Numbered from the stretch's first letter, positions 45,067 through 53,815 are shown. The stretch: 64,000 nucleotides of DNA from Micromonospora sp. MP36 (GCF_008119785.1 NZ_VSFA01000016.1:42619-106618), one strand, 5' to 3'. Notes: generated from the letters alone by a model not told the origin. Translations and numbers: made by a program.

Positions 45067-45095
45067 AACATAGGACCGGGTGTAGTCGTCGTCAA
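45067..45095 (-). promoter_or_regulatory. Beta-galactosidase promoter
   Basis: On the minus strand: -35 TTGACG (45095-45090), 17-bp spacer, -10 TATGTT (45072-45067); +1 is about 45060. Confidence 0.72.
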
Positions 45096-45144
45096 GCGGG
45101 GCCGCCGTGTAAATTCTTCCCACCGCCTCGCTTCGTCACCGTCA

Positions 45145-45159
45145 CGACGTGGGATGTTA
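45145..45159 (+). promoter_or_regulatory. GntR-regulon motif, site C
   Basis: CGACGTGGGATGTTA, matching 11 of 15 positions of site B, with the core ACrTGGGATGT intact. It lies 36 bp upstream of the first GntR gene and suggests autoregulation. TAAATT at 45110-45115 is a possible -10. Confidence 0.6.
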
Positions 45160-45194
45160 GGAGCGCGAGGAGACGATGGAGTGTGGGAGGCAAG

Positions 45195-45893
45195 ATGCGG
45201 GCACGTGGCAAGGAGAGCCTGCAGGAGCGCATCGTCGCGCTCATCCATGAGCGGCAGTTGGCCCCCGGTGCCCCGATGCCGACCGAGCCCCAGTTGATGG
45301 AGCTGCTCGGGGCGAGCCGCAACAGCGTGCGGGAGGCGGTCCGGGCGCTGCAGGCGCTCGGCATCGTGGAGATCCGGCACGGCTTCGGCACCTTCGTCGG
45401 CCACGCCCCGCTGGACGTGCTCACCCCGTCGCTCGCGTTCCGGGTGCGGACCCGGCCGGGGCACGGGGTCCGGGCGCTGCACGACCTCGTCGCCGTCCGC
45501 GAGTTGCTGGAGACCGGACTGATCGGCTCGGTGGCGCAGGACATCAGCGAGACCAAGCTGGCCGCGCTGGACGCGCTGGTCACGGCGATGGCCCGGGACA
45601 AGGAGGCGGACCGCGCCTTCCACTCGCTGCTCTACGAGGCGTGTGACAACGAGCTGGTGCTCCAGTTGATCGGGCTGTTCTGGGACGTCTACCACGAGGT
45701 CGAGCCGGCCCTCGGGCCGCCCGAGGACCGGGCCGCGGACATCGTCGCCAACCACCGGCGCATCGTCGAGGCGTTGCGCGCGCGGGACAGCGGCGGTGCG
45801 CAGGAGGCCATGCGCCGGCACTTCCGCGACGTCAAGGCGAGGATCGCCCGGGCGGAGCGGTGGCTGGCCGAGGCCGGTCGGCAGTCGGCCTGA
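45195..45893 (+). CDS. FadR-subfamily GntR regulator 1
   Basis: A 232-residue repressor: N-terminal winged helix (RIVALIHERQLAPGAPMPTEP, then GASRNSVREAVRALQALGI and the wing VEIRHGFGTFVG, about 5-75) and an all-helical FCD effector domain (about 95-220) with candidate metal/ligand residues in DRAFHSLLYEA, NHRRIVEAL and RRHFRDV. ATG 45195 lies 4 bp after GGGAGG. Its recognition helix (RNSVREA) is identical to that of the regulator at 53852, so both should bind the same motif. It is flanked by motifs B, C and D. FadR-type regulators respond to small organic acids; a sialic-acid-derived acid is a reasonable guess. Confidence 0.9.
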   Translation: MRARGKESLQERIVALIHERQLAPGAPMPTEPQLMELLGASRNSVREAVRALQALGIVEIRHGFGTFVGHAPLDVLTPSLAFRVRTRPGHGVRALHDLVAVRELLETGLIGSVAQDISETKLAALDALVTAMARDKEADRAFHSLLYEACDNELVLQLIGLFWDVYHEVEPALGPPEDRAADIVANHRRIVEALRARDSGGAQEAMRRHFRDVKARIARAERWLAEAGRQSA

Positions 45894-45946
45894 CTCCCGG
45901 CGTCTTCTTTCCCCGGTCGTGCGCAAATCCGTCTACCGCCTCTTCC

Positions 45947-45961
45947 GGACATCCCACGTCC
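45947..45961 (+). promoter_or_regulatory. GntR-regulon motif, site D, with overlapping promoter
   Basis: GGACATCCCACGTCC (reverse complement GGACGTGGGATGTCC, 14 of 15 to site B). It sits inside the spacer between a weak -35 TTCCGG (45943-45948) and -10 TAGGCT (45966-45971), 54 bp before the esterase GTG. Confidence 0.7.
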
Positions 45962-46015
45962 GACGTAGGCTGGCCCCGTTTCTGACGCGACCCCTGGCGA
46001 CGGAAGGCGAAACCT

Positions 46016-46999
46016 GTGCTCAGTGACTGGCCACTGGAACAGCTGCGCGAATACCGGCCGGCCCGGACCGAACCCGACGACTTCGACGAATTCTGGGCCG
46101 GGACGATCCAGGAGGCCGCCGCCGCGGCCTGGCCGGCCCGGGTGGAGCCGTACGACGCCGGCCTCGCCACCGTGGAGGTGCACGACGTCACCTTCGCCGG
46201 ATACGCCGGTCAGCCGGTCCGCGCCTGGCTCCTGCTGCCCCGCCACCGCAGCGGCCCGCTGCCCTGCGTGGTCGAGTACATCGGCTACGGCAGCGGTCGC
46301 GGCCTGCCGCACGACTGGCTGTTCTGGACCGCCGCCGGCTACGCCCACCTGGTGATGGACACCCGGGGCCAGGGCGCGGACGGGTCACTCACCGGGGACA
46401 CCCCCGACCCCGACCCATCCGGCACACCGCAGGCGAACGGCTTCCTGACCCGGGGCATCACCGACCCGGAGCACTACTACTACCGGCGGGTCTTCGCCGA
46501 CGCGGTACGGGCGGTCGAGACCGCGTCGGCGCTGCCCGGGGTCGACGCCACCCGGATCGTGGTCGCCGGGGGAAGCCAGGGTGGCGGGATCGCGCTGGCC
46601 GTCGCCGGCCTGGTCGACGGGCTCGCCGCGGTCCTGCCGGACGTGCCGTTCCTGTGCCACTTCCGCCGGGCGGTCGACGTCACCGACGCCGGCCCGTACG
46701 CGGAACTGGCGTCGTACCTGCAGACCCGGCGGCGTGACGTGGAACCGGTGTTCCGCACGCTCAGCTACTTCGACGGCCTCAACTTCGCGTCCCGCGCCCA
46801 GGCTCCCGCGCTGTTCTCGGTGGCGCTGGCGGACCGGATCTGTCCTCCGTCGACGGTGTTCGCCGCCTACCACCAGTACGCCGGCGCCGACCGCGACCTC
46901 GTGGTCTGGCCGTACAACGGGCACGAGGGCGGCGCCGCGTTCCAGCGGGTGGAGCAGCTGCGCTGGCTCTGCAAGCGGGTGCCACCCGTAGCGGGCTGA
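46016..46999 (+). CDS. CE7-type acetylesterase (acetylxylan esterase/cephalosporin deacetylase family)
   Basis: A 327-residue cytoplasmic alpha/beta hydrolase of carbohydrate esterase family 7, which removes O-acetyl groups from short sugars. Seen: N-terminal [33 protein letters not shown], the RGQG motif ([11 protein letters not shown]), nucleophile Ser in [13 protein letters not shown], Asp in [12 protein letters not shown] and catalytic His in [10 protein letters not shown]. Typical CE7 length (about 320). GTG 46016 after GGAAGG. Motif D lies upstream and GntR 1 is 122 bp before it. In this context a role in de-O-acetylating imported (sialo)sugars is possible but not shown. Confidence 0.9.
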   Translation: MLSDWPLEQLREYRPARTEPDDFDEFWAGTIQEAAAAAWPARVEPYDAGLATVEVHDVTFAGYAGQPVRAWLLLPRHRSGPLPCVVEYIGYGSGRGLPHDWLFWTAAGYAHLVMDTRGQGADGSLTGDTPDPDPSGTPQANGFLTRGITDPEHYYYRRVFADAVRAVETASALPGVDATRIVVAGGSQGGGIALAVAGLVDGLAAVLPDVPFLCHFRRAVDVTDAGPYAELASYLQTRRRDVEPVFRTLSYFDGLNFASRAQAPALFSVALADRICPPSTVFAAYHQYAGADRDLVVWPYNGHEGGAAFQRVEQLRWLCKRVPPVAG

Positions 47000-47021
47000 G
47001 CCGAGCGCGGTCGAGGGGGGT

Positions 47022-47062
47022 CGGCAGCCGGCCGGACCGAGAGACCGCCCGGCCGGCTGCCG
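47022..47062. terminator. Bidirectional terminator between esterase and aldolase genes
   Basis: Perfect 14-bp arms (47022-47035 and 47049-47062) with a 13-base loop, between two convergent stops. Confidence 0.82.
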
Positions 47063-47066
47063 GCGC

Positions 47067-47999
47067 TCAGAGCAGCCCGGCGTCGGTCAGGTACTTGCCG
47101 ACCCGCGCGGTCTCCTCGCTGTTCAACGGCACCTGGGGCAGCGCCGTGGTCGGGTGGTCGATGATGCCCCGCAGGTGCAGTGCGGCCTTGAAAGCACCGA
47201 GTGCAGACGAACTCATCCCCATCCGGCGCGCACCCACGAACACCAGCTCGAACAGGCGGAGCAGCCGCTCCTGCTCGGTGCGGGCGGCCACCCAGTCACC
47301 TGCCGCCGCAGCCTGGCAGAGCCGGACGTAGCCGTGCGGGTCGACGTTGCCGAGGCCCGGTACGACCCCGTCGGCGCCCATCCAGAGCGCCGAGTCGACG
47401 GTCAGTTCCGAGCCGGTGAGCACGCTGAAGCCGGTGATCTCGGGCCGGTCCCGCCGGCCGAGGAGCAGCCCTCGCAGGCCGGCGTCGTCACCGCTGGAGT
47501 CCTTCAGCCCGGCCAGCACCCCGTCCGCGGCGAGGCCGAGCACCAGGTCCGCGCCGAGCTTGCTGTGCACCGACACCGGCAGGTCGTAGGCGTACAGCGG
47601 CAGCCCGATCCGGTCCGCGATGGTCCGGAAGTGCGCGTCGATCTCCATCGGGTGGGTCCGGGCGTAGAACGGCGCGGTGGCCACCAGCCCGGCGGCTCCG
47701 GCCGCCGCGGCGACCCGGGCGTGGTCGAGCACCCGCAGCGTGGTCATGTCGATCACTCCGGCGAGCACCGGCACCTGCCCGGCGACGTGGCCGATCACCG
47801 TGTCCAGCACTGCCTTGCGGTGACCGTCCGGCAGGAAGGCCACCTCGGACGAGGAGCCGAGCACGAACAGGGCGTCCACCCCGCCCTGCAACTGGTGGTC
47901 CACGAGCCGCTCGAGCGACCGGGTGTCCACCTCGAAGTCGGGTGTCAGCGGGGTACAGACCGGAGGAATGACGCCGGTGAGTGCGGTGGCGATGGTCAT
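47067..47999 (-). CDS. DapA/NanA-superfamily aldolase or lyase
   Basis: A 310-residue class I (beta/alpha)8 lyase. Seen: Schiff-base Lys166 (LAGLKDSSGD), catalytic Tyr138 (LYAYDLPVSVHSKL) and the substrate loop VLGSSSEVAFL (48-52 replaces the usual G-x-x-GE of DHDPS/NAL with GSSSE). The family includes dihydrodipicolinate synthase, N-acetylneuraminate lyase and keto-deoxy-sugar aldolases. Being the last gene of the ABC-importer operon (4-bp ATGA overlap), next to a sialidase, favours a sugar-acid lyase, possibly NAL, over lysine synthesis. The exact substrate cannot be read from the motifs. Confidence 0.85.
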   Translation of the reverse strand: MTIATALTGVIPPVCTPLTPDFEVDTRSLERLVDHQLQGGVDALFVLGSSSEVAFLPDGHRKAVLDTVIGHVAGQVPVLAGVIDMTTLRVLDHARVAAAAGAAGLVATAPFYARTHPMEIDAHFRTIADRIGLPLYAYDLPVSVHSKLGADLVLGLAADGVLAGLKDSSGDDAGLRGLLLGRRDRPEITGFSVLTGSELTVDSALWMGADGVVPGLGNVDPHGYVRLCQAAAAGDWVAARTEQERLLRLFELVFVGARRMGMSSSALGAFKAALHLRGIIDHPTTALPQVPLNSEETARVGKYLTDAGLL

Positions 48000-49021
48000 G
48001 GACGCTCCTGTGCTTGGCTGATCAGTTCCAGGTCGGTGGCACCGTCCTGGACGGGGTGGTGACAGCGGAGGCGGTGGCCCGCGGCCAGGTCCTGCAGCGC
48101 GGGAAGTTCGCGAGCGCAGGTCTCGTCCGCCTTCCAGCAGCGGGTGCGGAACGGGCAGCCGGACGGCGGCCGGGTTGCGGAGGGCACCAGGCCCGACAAG
48201 GGGATCGGTTCGATAGGCGAGAGCAGGCCGGGGGTGGCGGAGAACAGGGCGCGGGTGTACGGATGGCGCGCGTGCCGCGGCACCGAGGTGGCGGGTGCCT
48301 GCTCGACGATGCGGCCGAGGTACATGGTGACCACCCGGTCGCTCATCCGCCGCACCGTCTGGATGTCGTGCGACACGAACACCATCGCCAACCCGAGCTG
48401 TTCCTTGAGGTCCAGCAGCAGGTTGAGGATCTGGGCGCGCACCGACACGTCCAGCGCGCTGGTCGGTTCGTCCGCCACGACCAGCGCGGGATCCAGGGCG
48501 AGGGCCCGGGCGATGGCCACCCGTTGCCGCTGCCCGCCGGACAGCTGGCCGGGCACCAGGTCGGCGCAGCTCGCCGGCAGGCCGACGAGGTCGAGCAGCT
48601 CGCGTACCCGCCGGTCGCGGTCGCTCGGCGTGCCCCGGCGGTGCACGTCCAGCGGGTCACGCAGGATCCGGCGTACGGGCAGCCGCCGGTTCAGCGCGGT
48701 GGCCGGGTCCTGGAAGATCATGCCGGTCGTCGCGCCGATGGTGCGCCGGCGCCGCGCCTCCGGCATCGACCACACGTCGTCGCCACGGAAGCGGACCGTG
48801 CCGGCGGTGGGCCGTTGCAGCGCCACCAGCACCCGGGCCAGCGTCGACTTGCCGCAGCCGGACTCGCCGACGACGCCGACCGTCTCGCCGGGCGCCACGG
48901 TGAGATCCGCGCCGGTCAGGGCGTACACCCGGTCGCGGGAGAAGAGGCCGCCGGAGCGGGCCCGGTGGACGACGTGCACGTCGGCGAGTTCCAGCAGGGG
49001 GCTCCCGGTCGGGGGGTTCAT
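47996..49021 (-). CDS. Dpp/Opp-type ABC transporter ATPase (DppF-like)
   Basis: A 341-residue ATPase: Walker A GESGCGKST, Q-loop FQDPATALNRRL, signature LSGGQRQRVAIARAL, Walker B LVVADEPTSALD, H-loop VSHD, and the C-terminal oligopeptide_ABC zinc-like motif with CPFRTRCWKADETC. It pairs with the ATPase half of the upstream fusion protein to form the heterodimeric engine. ATG 49021 overlaps the fusion gene stop by 4 bp, and its own stop overlaps the aldolase start by 4 bp, so the operon is translationally coupled throughout. Confidence 0.94.
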   Translation of the reverse strand: MNPPTGSPLLELADVHVVHRARSGGLFSRDRVYALTGADLTVAPGETVGVVGESGCGKSTLARVLVALQRPTAGTVRFRGDDVWSMPEARRRRTIGATTGMIFQDPATALNRRLPVRRILRDPLDVHRRGTPSDRDRRVRELLDLVGLPASCADLVPGQLSGGQRQRVAIARALALDPALVVADEPTSALDVSVRAQILNLLLDLKEQLGLAMVFVSHDIQTVRRMSDRVVTMYLGRIVEQAPATSVPRHARHPYTRALFSATPGLLSPIEPIPLSGLVPSATRPPSGCPFRTRCWKADETCARELPALQDLAAGHRLRCHHPVQDGATDLELISQAQERP

Positions 49022-50982
49022 CGGGCCTCCGTCTCCGCCGGTACCGGCTGGGCGAGCTCGATCGCGGGGTGGTGGCAGGCCGCGGCGTGCCGGTGCGGCT
49101 CGCCGGTCAGTTCCGGGGTGACGGTGCGGCACACCTCGGTCGCCATGGGGCAGCGGTCGGCGAAGCGGCAGCCGGCCGGGAAGTCGGCGGGGGACGGCAC
49201 CACGCCGCGGATCTGGGTCAGCCTGGTCGCCCCGGCCTCCAGGGAGAGCACCGAGCCGAGCAGTCCGCGGGCGTAGTGGTGGGCGGGCGCGCCGACCAGG
49301 GAGGCGGTCACCCCGGTCTCGACGATCTGGCCGCCGTACATGACCACGACCCGGTCGGTGACGTCGGCGACCAGGGCGAGGTCGTGGGACACCAGGATCA
49401 GCGCGAAGCCGAGTTCGGCGCGGAGCCGCAGCAGCAGCTGGATCACCTGGGCCTGGACCGTGACGTCCAGGGCGGTCGTCGGTTCGTCGGCGATGATGAG
49501 CTTCGGGTCCCGGGACAGGGCCATGGCGATGAGCACCCGCTGCCGCTGGCCCCCGGACAGCTCGTGCGGGTAGGCGGAGAGCGTCCGGGCCGGGTCCAGT
49601 CCGACCAGTTCGAGCAGTTCCGTGGCGCTGCGCCGGCCGCCGCGCCGGATGACCTGCTTGAGCTGGGCGCGGACGGTCATCGCCGGGTTCAGCGACGAGA
49701 GGGCGTCCTGGTAGATCATCGCCATGTCGTGGCCGAGCAGCCGGCGCCGTGCCGAGCGGGACATCCGCAGCAGGTCGTCGCCGGCGAACCGGACGCTGCC
49801 GCGGACCCGGGCGTCGCGTGGTTGCAGGCCCATGATGGTCAGCGCGGTGAGTGACTTGCCGCAGCCGGATTCGCCGACGAGGCCCAGCACCTCGCCGGAG
49901 CGGACCTCGAAGGAGATGCCGTCGACGATGTCCACCCCGTCGTGCCGGCCGTCGAAGCCGATGGCCAGGTCGTCGACCCGCAGGATCGGTGGGCCGTCGG
50001 GAAGCGGGCGGGCGCGTTCGGCGAGCCGGTGGGCTGCCTCAGCGAGCCCGGGGAGTTCGGTGATGCCGTCGGTGCCGGGTTGGACCTGCTCGTACTGGTC
50101 GACGTCGCCGTCGCGGCGGGCGGCGGGGCGGCGGGCGGCGGGTGTCGCCCAGGCGTCGGAGATGCCCTCGGACAGGATGTTCAGCGCCAGCACGGTGAGC
50201 AGGATCAGCAGCCCGGGGAAGACGGTCGCCCACCAGCCACCGAGGAGGACGAGGTTCCGGCCGTCGGCGATGACGCTGCCCCAGGACGGGTCGGGTGGGC
50301 GGACGCCGGCGCCGATGAAGGAGAGCGAGGCCTCGAAGACGATCGCGTCGGCGACCGTGACCGTGCAGTAGACCAGGATGGGTGCGGCGCAGTTGACCGC
50401 GACGTGCCGGGCCAGGATGTACGCCTTGGGCGCGCCGATGATCTTCTCCGCGGCGACGTAGTCCTCGCTGTACTGGGCGAGCACGTTGGCCCGGACGATG
50501 CGGGCCACGGGCGGGGTGTTGAGGAAGCCGATCGCGGCCACCAGCACGCCGATGCCGCCGCCGAAGACCGCGACGAGGACGGCGGCCAGCGCGATGCCGG
50601 GGAACGCCATGACCACGTCGAGGACTCGCATGATCGCCTCGTCGGCCCACTTTCGGGAGGTGGCCGCGACGGCGCCGATCAGCGATCCGGCGAGCAGGGC
50701 CAGCCCGGTCGCGCCGAGTCCGATGATCAGGGACCAGCGGGCTCCGTACAGCAGTCGGCTGAGGATGTCCCGGTTGGCGCTGTCCAGACCCATCCAGTGG
50801 CTGCCGGAGGGGCCGCCGCCGGTGGAGAACTGGGCCAGCGGGGAGTGCGGCGCGATGACCGGGGCCAGGATCGCGGCGAGGGCGACGGCGGCGAGCACGC
50901 CGAGGGCGATCCAGGACGTCGGTGGCAGCCGCCGGAAGCCGATGCCTGGTCGGGCCAGCCGTTCGGTGAGTCGTCTACGCAT
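49018..50982 (-). CDS. Fused ABC permease-ATPase (DppC-DppD fusion)
   Basis: A 654-residue two-in-one transporter subunit. Residues 1-280 are a DppC permease (IALGVLAAVALAAILAPVI at 26-44; five further segments; EAA-type loop EDYVAAEKIIGAPKAYILA). Residues 281-330 are an Arg/Ala/Asp-rich linker. Residues 331-654 are a DppD ATPase (Walker A GESGCGKS at 370-377, signature LSGGQRQR, Walker B IIADEPTTALD, C-terminal CRFADRCPMATEVC). These are usually separate genes; no frameshift or stop separates them here. ATG 50982 shares one base with the upstream permease stop (TGATG). Some sialic-acid importers of the Sat/SiaEFGI type in actinobacteria and Haemophilus belong to this same Dpp/Opp family. Confidence 0.92.
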   Translation of the reverse strand: MRRRLTERLARPGIGFRRLPPTSWIALGVLAAVALAAILAPVIAPHSPLAQFSTGGGPSGSHWMGLDSANRDILSRLLYGARWSLIIGLGATGLALLAGSLIGAVAATSRKWADEAIMRVLDVVMAFPGIALAAVLVAVFGGGIGVLVAAIGFLNTPPVARIVRANVLAQYSEDYVAAEKIIGAPKAYILARHVAVNCAAPILVYCTVTVADAIVFEASLSFIGAGVRPPDPSWGSVIADGRNLVLLGGWWATVFPGLLILLTVLALNILSEGISDAWATPAARRPAARRDGDVDQYEQVQPGTDGITELPGLAEAAHRLAERARPLPDGPPILRVDDLAIGFDGRHDGVDIVDGISFEVRSGEVLGLVGESGCGKSLTALTIMGLQPRDARVRGSVRFAGDDLLRMSRSARRRLLGHDMAMIYQDALSSLNPAMTVRAQLKQVIRRGGRRSATELLELVGLDPARTLSAYPHELSGGQRQRVLIAMALSRDPKLIIADEPTTALDVTVQAQVIQLLLRLRAELGFALILVSHDLALVADVTDRVVVMYGGQIVETGVTASLVGAPAHHYARGLLGSVLSLEAGATRLTQIRGVVPSPADFPAGCRFADRCPMATEVCRTVTPELTGEPHRHAAACHHPAIELAQPVPAETEAR

Positions 50983-51941
50983 CAGCCGGCGCTCCTGAGG
51001 CGGGGGTTCACCAGTAGGTAGAGGATGTCGACGACGAGGTTGACCACGACGAATCCGGTGGCGATCGTCAGCACCACGCCCTGGACGACGGCGGGGTCCC
51101 CGTTGGTCACTCCGTCGATCATCAGCTTGCCCATGCCGGGCAGGGAGAAGATGGTCTCGATGACCACCGCGCCACCGAGCAGGTAGCCGACCCGCAGGCC
51201 GAGCACCGTGAGGGGGTTGATCAGGGCGTTGCGTAGGACGTTGCGGCCGACCACCACGACCGAGGGCAGGCCGCTGCCGATCGCGGTGCGTACGTAGTCC
51301 TTGTCCAGTTCCTCGACCATCGAGGTCCGGACGATGCGGGTCAGTTGGGCGGCCACGGGCAGTGACAGGGCCAGCGCCGGGAGGGTGAGTGAGCGTAGCC
51401 ACCCGGTGAACGAGTCGGCCGGGTTGATGTAGCCGCCGGTGGGGAAGAGGCCGGCGTTGACCGCCAGGTACTGGATCATCAGCAGGGCCAGCCAGAAGGA
51501 CGGCGCGGCGACGCCGGTCAGGGACACGACCCGGATCAGCTGGTCGGGCCAGCGGTCCCGGAAGATCGCCGCGGTGACGCCGAAGACGAGGGCGGTGACC
51601 ACACCGATGAGCAGGCCGAGGAAGGTCAGCTGGAGGGTCAGCGGCAGTGCGGTGAGCACCGAGTCGAGCACCGGCGCCCGGGTCAGGACGCTGGTGCCCA
51701 TGTCGCCGTGCGCGAGGTCGCCGACGAACCGCAGGTAGCGGATCGGTAGGGGGTCGAGCAGGCCGTTCTCCACCTGGAACTGGTGGATCTGTTCCGGGGT
51801 GGGGTTGGCGCCCTGGAAGTAGGCGTACTCGGGCTTGTTCTGCGAGAACCGCATGATGATGAAGACGAAGAGGATCACGCCTAGTTGGAGCGGGATCAGG
51901 ACGAGCAGGCGGCGGACCAACATTCTGGCGATCACGGCCAC
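50982..51941 (-). CDS. Dpp/Opp-type ABC permease (DppB-like)
   Basis: A 319-residue inner-membrane protein with six membrane segments, starting with MLVRRLLVLIPLQLGVILFVFIIM-type sequence (in two stretches, 7-30). The EAA region is EELDKDYVRTAIGSGLPSVVVV, and the end LVNPRLR is typical of DppB. GTG 51941 lies 6 bp after GAGGAG and is preferred over ATG 51923. It heterodimerises with the permease half of the fusion protein. It is second in the operon, after the binding protein. Confidence 0.93.
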   Translation of the reverse strand: MAVIARMLVRRLLVLIPLQLGVILFVFIIMRFSQNKPEYAYFQGANPTPEQIHQFQVENGLLDPLPIRYLRFVGDLAHGDMGTSVLTRAPVLDSVLTALPLTLQLTFLGLLIGVVTALVFGVTAAIFRDRWPDQLIRVVSLTGVAAPSFWLALLMIQYLAVNAGLFPTGGYINPADSFTGWLRSLTLPALALSLPVAAQLTRIVRTSMVEELDKDYVRTAIGSGLPSVVVVGRNVLRNALINPLTVLGLRVGYLLGGAVVIETIFSLPGMGKLMIDGVTNGDPAVVQGVVLTIATGFVVVNLVVDILYLLVNPRLRSAG

Positions 51942-52017
51942 GGTGGTCTCCTCGGCGGGGGCTTCCGGCGGGTGCGGTCCGGGCGGGCGGCGGGTGGCGC
52001 CGCCCGCCCGCGGGCCG

Positions 52018-53634
52018 TCAGGCGGGTTCGGCCTGCAGCAGGTTGATGCCGGGGTAGGCCTGGGCGCGGATGCCGGTCAGCTTCTTCGGGTCCCAGGCGG
52101 TCATCAGCTCGGTGTGCACCACCGGGTAGAGCACGGCCTGCTCGGCGATGACGTCCAGGTACTGGTGGATCAGCTCGAGCTTGCGGGCTTGGTCCGGTTC
52201 GCGGGTGGCGCGGTCCATCATGGCGAAGAGGCTCTTGGCCTGCGGGCTGCTGTCCCACTTGGTGTACTTCATCCAGGTGCCGCCGGCGGTGTAGTTGTAG
52301 CGGAGGATGAGGTCGGCGTCGAGGCCGAACTGGTTGGGGTTCGAGGCGGCGGCGACGACCTGGTAGTCCTGGGACTGGTCCATCTTGGTGAACAGTGCGC
52401 TGGTGTCCTGCGGTTGCAGGGTCGTCTTGACGCCGATCGCGTTCCACGAGTTGGCGATGGTGGGCAGGCAGTCGGCGATCCAGCTGACGTTGACCGCCAT
52501 GAGGGTGATCGACAGGTTGGTCACCCCGGCGGCCGCGAGGAGCGATTTCGCCTTGGCCGGGTCGTACGCGTAGACGGTCTTCGCCTTGGCGTAGGACGGG
52601 TTCTGCTCGTTGAGGAAGCTGGTCGAGGGGGTTCCGTGGCCCTTGAGTGCGACCTCGATCATCTTGCCGGTGTCGATGGCGTAGAGCAGCGCCTGGCGGA
52701 CCCGGACGTCGTCGAACGGCTTCGCGCCGGTGTTGAACATCAGGAACATGTGGTTCATGCCCTTGCCGCCCTCGACGGTGAGGCCGGACTTCTTGAGCTG
52801 GTCGATGTTGGCGTACGGGATGTTGTCCGCGATCTGCGCCTCCGCGGATCCGCCGGAGATCTTGGCGACCCGGGCGGAGCTGTCGACGATCGACAGCCAG
52901 TTCATCTTCTTGAAGCGGGGCTTGCGTGGGCCGTTGTAGTCGGTGAACGCCTCGAAGGTGCTGTTGGACTTCGGGTTGTGTGCGGTCAGCCGGTAGGGCC
53001 CGGAGCCGACCGCCTTGCCTGCCTTGGCCGCGTCCCAGCCGCCCGGTGCGCCGTAGACGTGCTTCGGCATGATCTTCGCGATCGAGAGCCGGGGCAGGGC
53101 GTCCGGGAAGGGGAAGTTGAACACCAGTTCGACGCTCTTGTCGTCGACCTTGCGGACCTCCTTGAGCCAGGCACGGAAGAAGGAGCTGACCAGCGTCGAG
53201 GGGTTGAGCACCCGCTCGAAGGTGAACAGCACGTCGTCGACCGTGACCGGCTGGCCGTCGTGCCACTTCGCCCCGTCGCGCAGGGTGAACTTCCACGAGG
53301 TGCCCTGCAGGTCGGTGGGGAGTTCGGTGCCGAGCGCCGGGTACGGCTGGCGAGTGATCGGGTCCGTCTCGACGAGGCCCTCGTAGATGTGGTTGTTGGC
53401 GGCCATGGTGAACGCGGACGCGGTCATCGTCGGGTCCCAGCTCTGGTCGTTGCCGTAGCCGATGACCGCGGTGACGAGGTCCTTGTCGGCGCCGGCGCCC
53501 ACCGAACTCGTCGAGGCCGGTCCGGATTCACAGGCGGAGATGGTGGCGGTCACGGCGGCGGCCGCACCGATGATCCCGCTTAGGCGCAGGAAGTCGCGGC
53601 GGCTGTAGTGGGGCCGGGATACCGGGGCGCTCAC
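52018..53634 (-). CDS. Dpp/Opp-family substrate-binding lipoprotein, Tat-exported
   Basis: A 538-residue extracellular SBP_bac_5 protein. The signal contains a Tat motif (SRRDFLRLS, 11-19) and a lipobox with Cys35 (TISACES), so it is a Tat lipoprotein. Family marks: HIYEGLVETDPITRQPYPALGTE in the first 110 residues, then WKFTLRDGAKWHDGQPVTVDDV and RVRQALLYAIDT. It binds oligopeptides, nickel, or, in several families, oligosaccharides or sialic acid. GTG 53634 lies 6 bp after GGAGG. It is the first gene of the five-gene operon; the promoter at 53713-53742 carries motif E. Confidence 0.93.
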   Translation of the reverse strand: MSAPVSRPHYSRRDFLRLSGIIGAAAAVTATISACESGPASTSSVGAGADKDLVTAVIGYGNDQSWDPTMTASAFTMAANNHIYEGLVETDPITRQPYPALGTELPTDLQGTSWKFTLRDGAKWHDGQPVTVDDVLFTFERVLNPSTLVSSFFRAWLKEVRKVDDKSVELVFNFPFPDALPRLSIAKIMPKHVYGAPGGWDAAKAGKAVGSGPYRLTAHNPKSNSTFEAFTDYNGPRKPRFKKMNWLSIVDSSARVAKISGGSAEAQIADNIPYANIDQLKKSGLTVEGGKGMNHMFLMFNTGAKPFDDVRVRQALLYAIDTGKMIEVALKGHGTPSTSFLNEQNPSYAKAKTVYAYDPAKAKSLLAAAGVTNLSITLMAVNVSWIADCLPTIANSWNAIGVKTTLQPQDTSALFTKMDQSQDYQVVAAASNPNQFGLDADLILRYNYTAGGTWMKYTKWDSSPQAKSLFAMMDRATREPDQARKLELIHQYLDVIAEQAVLYPVVHTELMTAWDPKKLTGIRAQAYPGINLLQAEPA

Positions 53635-53684
53635 GGTGCCTCCTACGGATCGAGGTCGGTGGAATCTTGAGGAGGTGGGACGTT

Positions 53685-53699
53685 CCACATCCCACGTCT
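53685..53699 (-). promoter_or_regulatory. GntR-regulon motif, site E
   Basis: CCACATCCCACGTCT (reverse complement AGACGTGGGATGTGG). The core ACATCCCACGTC (53687-53698) equals that of site D. It lies at +8 to +22 of the ABC operon transcript. Confidence 0.65.
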
Positions 53700-53712
53700 T
53701 GGGTTAGGGTGG

Positions 53713-53742
53713 AGGCTAGAGCGGCCGCCGCAGCCGGGTCAA
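53713..53742 (-). promoter_or_regulatory. ABC-importer operon promoter
   Basis: On the minus strand: -35 TTGACC (53742-53737), 18-bp spacer, -10 TAGCCT (53718-53713); +1 is about 53706. Confidence 0.7.
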
Positions 53743-53815
53743 GAGAAATGCTTCGACGAGGTTTCCGGAAGATTGCGGCGGTTGCGGCCCGGCTGGCGGT
53801 CACCCGTGAGCTCGG

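Noticed and set aside
42720..45926. Very long open frames opposite real genes, for example about 1,000 codons on the minus strand over the beta-galactosidase region, and a 690-codon frame opposite pruA
   Set aside because: They are Arg/Gly/Pro/Ala-rich, have no conserved motifs and arise from the high GC third positions of the true genes on the other strand or frame.
47067..47999. Naming the aldolase dapA (lysine synthesis) or nanA outright
   Set aside because: Motifs do not match either well enough; operon context favours sugar-acid catabolism but the substrate is not proven.
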